Origin: UBA4810 sp002479215
GTDB taxonomy: Bacteria; Desulfobacterota; Syntrophia; Syntrophales; Smithellaceae
Direction: 5' to 3'
DNA: 64,000 bases
NCBI GenBank assembly: GCA_049514435.1
Contig: JBEKVB010000001.1
Coordinates: forward strand, 372,001 to 436,000
Position numbers and translations under genes: made by a program. The notes beneath the pieces were generated by a model. That model made no database searches. It worked only from the letters and a program-made list of their open reading frames with translations, and was not told the origin of the DNA. Positions 63,967 through 64,000 of this stretch are shown here, piece after piece. Position 1 is the first letter of the stretch; every line of letters starts with the position of its first letter.

Positions 63967-64000
63967 TTAGGGTACGTACGCGGGATTGAAATTAGCGATG
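63967..64000 (-). CDS. 3' end of a gene running off the right edge
   Basis: The minus strand reads IANFNPAYVP and then TAA (63969-63967). The last codons and the downstream TCAC and TGACGCGAG stretches match the gene remnant at 57842-57987, so the two share an ancestor. Only 10 residues are visible. The protein family is not identifiable from them. Confidence 0.5.
   Translation of the reverse strand, partial: IANFNPAYVP

Overview
The window looks like a chromosome segment of a free-living anaerobic bacterium of the Desulfobacterota/Syntrophobacterota type (a Syntrophus/Smithella-like organism is my best guess). This is an inference from gene content and not a phylogenetic result. Supporting clues are the zapB-like/zapA/6S RNA/rny/ymdB/tyrS cluster, a CoA-transferase with a dedicated MFS carrier, an acyl-CoA dehydrogenase fused to a rubredoxin-like zinc domain, several HD-GYP proteins and a bacterial SWIB protein. 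Base composition is moderate, and most genes have plain Shine-Dalgarno starts.

Layout. Positions 1-1154 hold the 5' part of a lipoprotein gene (minus) and a small ribbon-helix-helix plus zinc-ribbon gene pair (plus). Positions 1250-7140 are a complete minus-strand rRNA operon (16S, tRNA-Ile, tRNA-Ala, 23S, 5S) with a terminator, two boxA-like sites and two candidate promoters. A stray 3' fragment of a tyrS gene follows at 7269-7461. Positions 7700-20000 are minus-strand housekeeping genes: CoA-transferase/MFS pair, tyrS, ymdB, rny, 6S RNA, zapA, a zapB-like gene, dusB, a GlmU-like uridylyltransferase domain and two tandem CNNM/CBS transporters. Positions 20168-43600 carry purine genes (purD, purH, purE, purU, hpt), tsaC, a radical-SAM/DUF2344 fusion, mltB, rplU-rpmA, obgE-proB, a KimA-like permease, the acyl-CoA dehydrogenase, ogt, mntP and uvrC. 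From 43.8 kb onward the content is more accessory: an ABC exporter, a large unknown exported protein, PAS/HD-GYP signalling, a methyltransferase/DUF2889/old-yellow-enzyme cluster, a giant XRE-HTH/Mrr-nuclease/STAND-like ATPase protein, a flavin oxidoreductase, a zinc-ribbon/transglutaminase-like membrane protein, SWIB, an amino-acid permease and an orphan CHASE3 sensor.

Three things stand out. (1) A dispersed repeat of about 140 bp sits in frame inside mntP, where it is translated as about 45 extra residues between TM1 and TM2. Further copies form the 5' end of the unknown gene at 45.8 kb, and a fragment lies behind the permease gene at 61.3 kb. This recalls the Rickettsia palindromic elements. 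(2) A block of about 38 bp containing a CAYATTTTGYGG-like core lies in the same register directly upstream of the -35 box of five minus-strand genes, and a diverged version lies upstream of purD. It looks like a shared operator or a mobile promoter cassette. (3) The 1,341-residue protein at 53.7-57.8 kb has the architecture of an Avs-like anti-phage ATPase with a Mrr-type nuclease and an added N-terminal XRE domain, and a perfect 7-bp-arm palindrome lies inside its own promoter. Smaller oddities are three copies of a MILPEYVT-type gene start (two decayed), a duplicated gene 3' end at 57.8 kb and at the right edge, and two MITE-like dyad elements.
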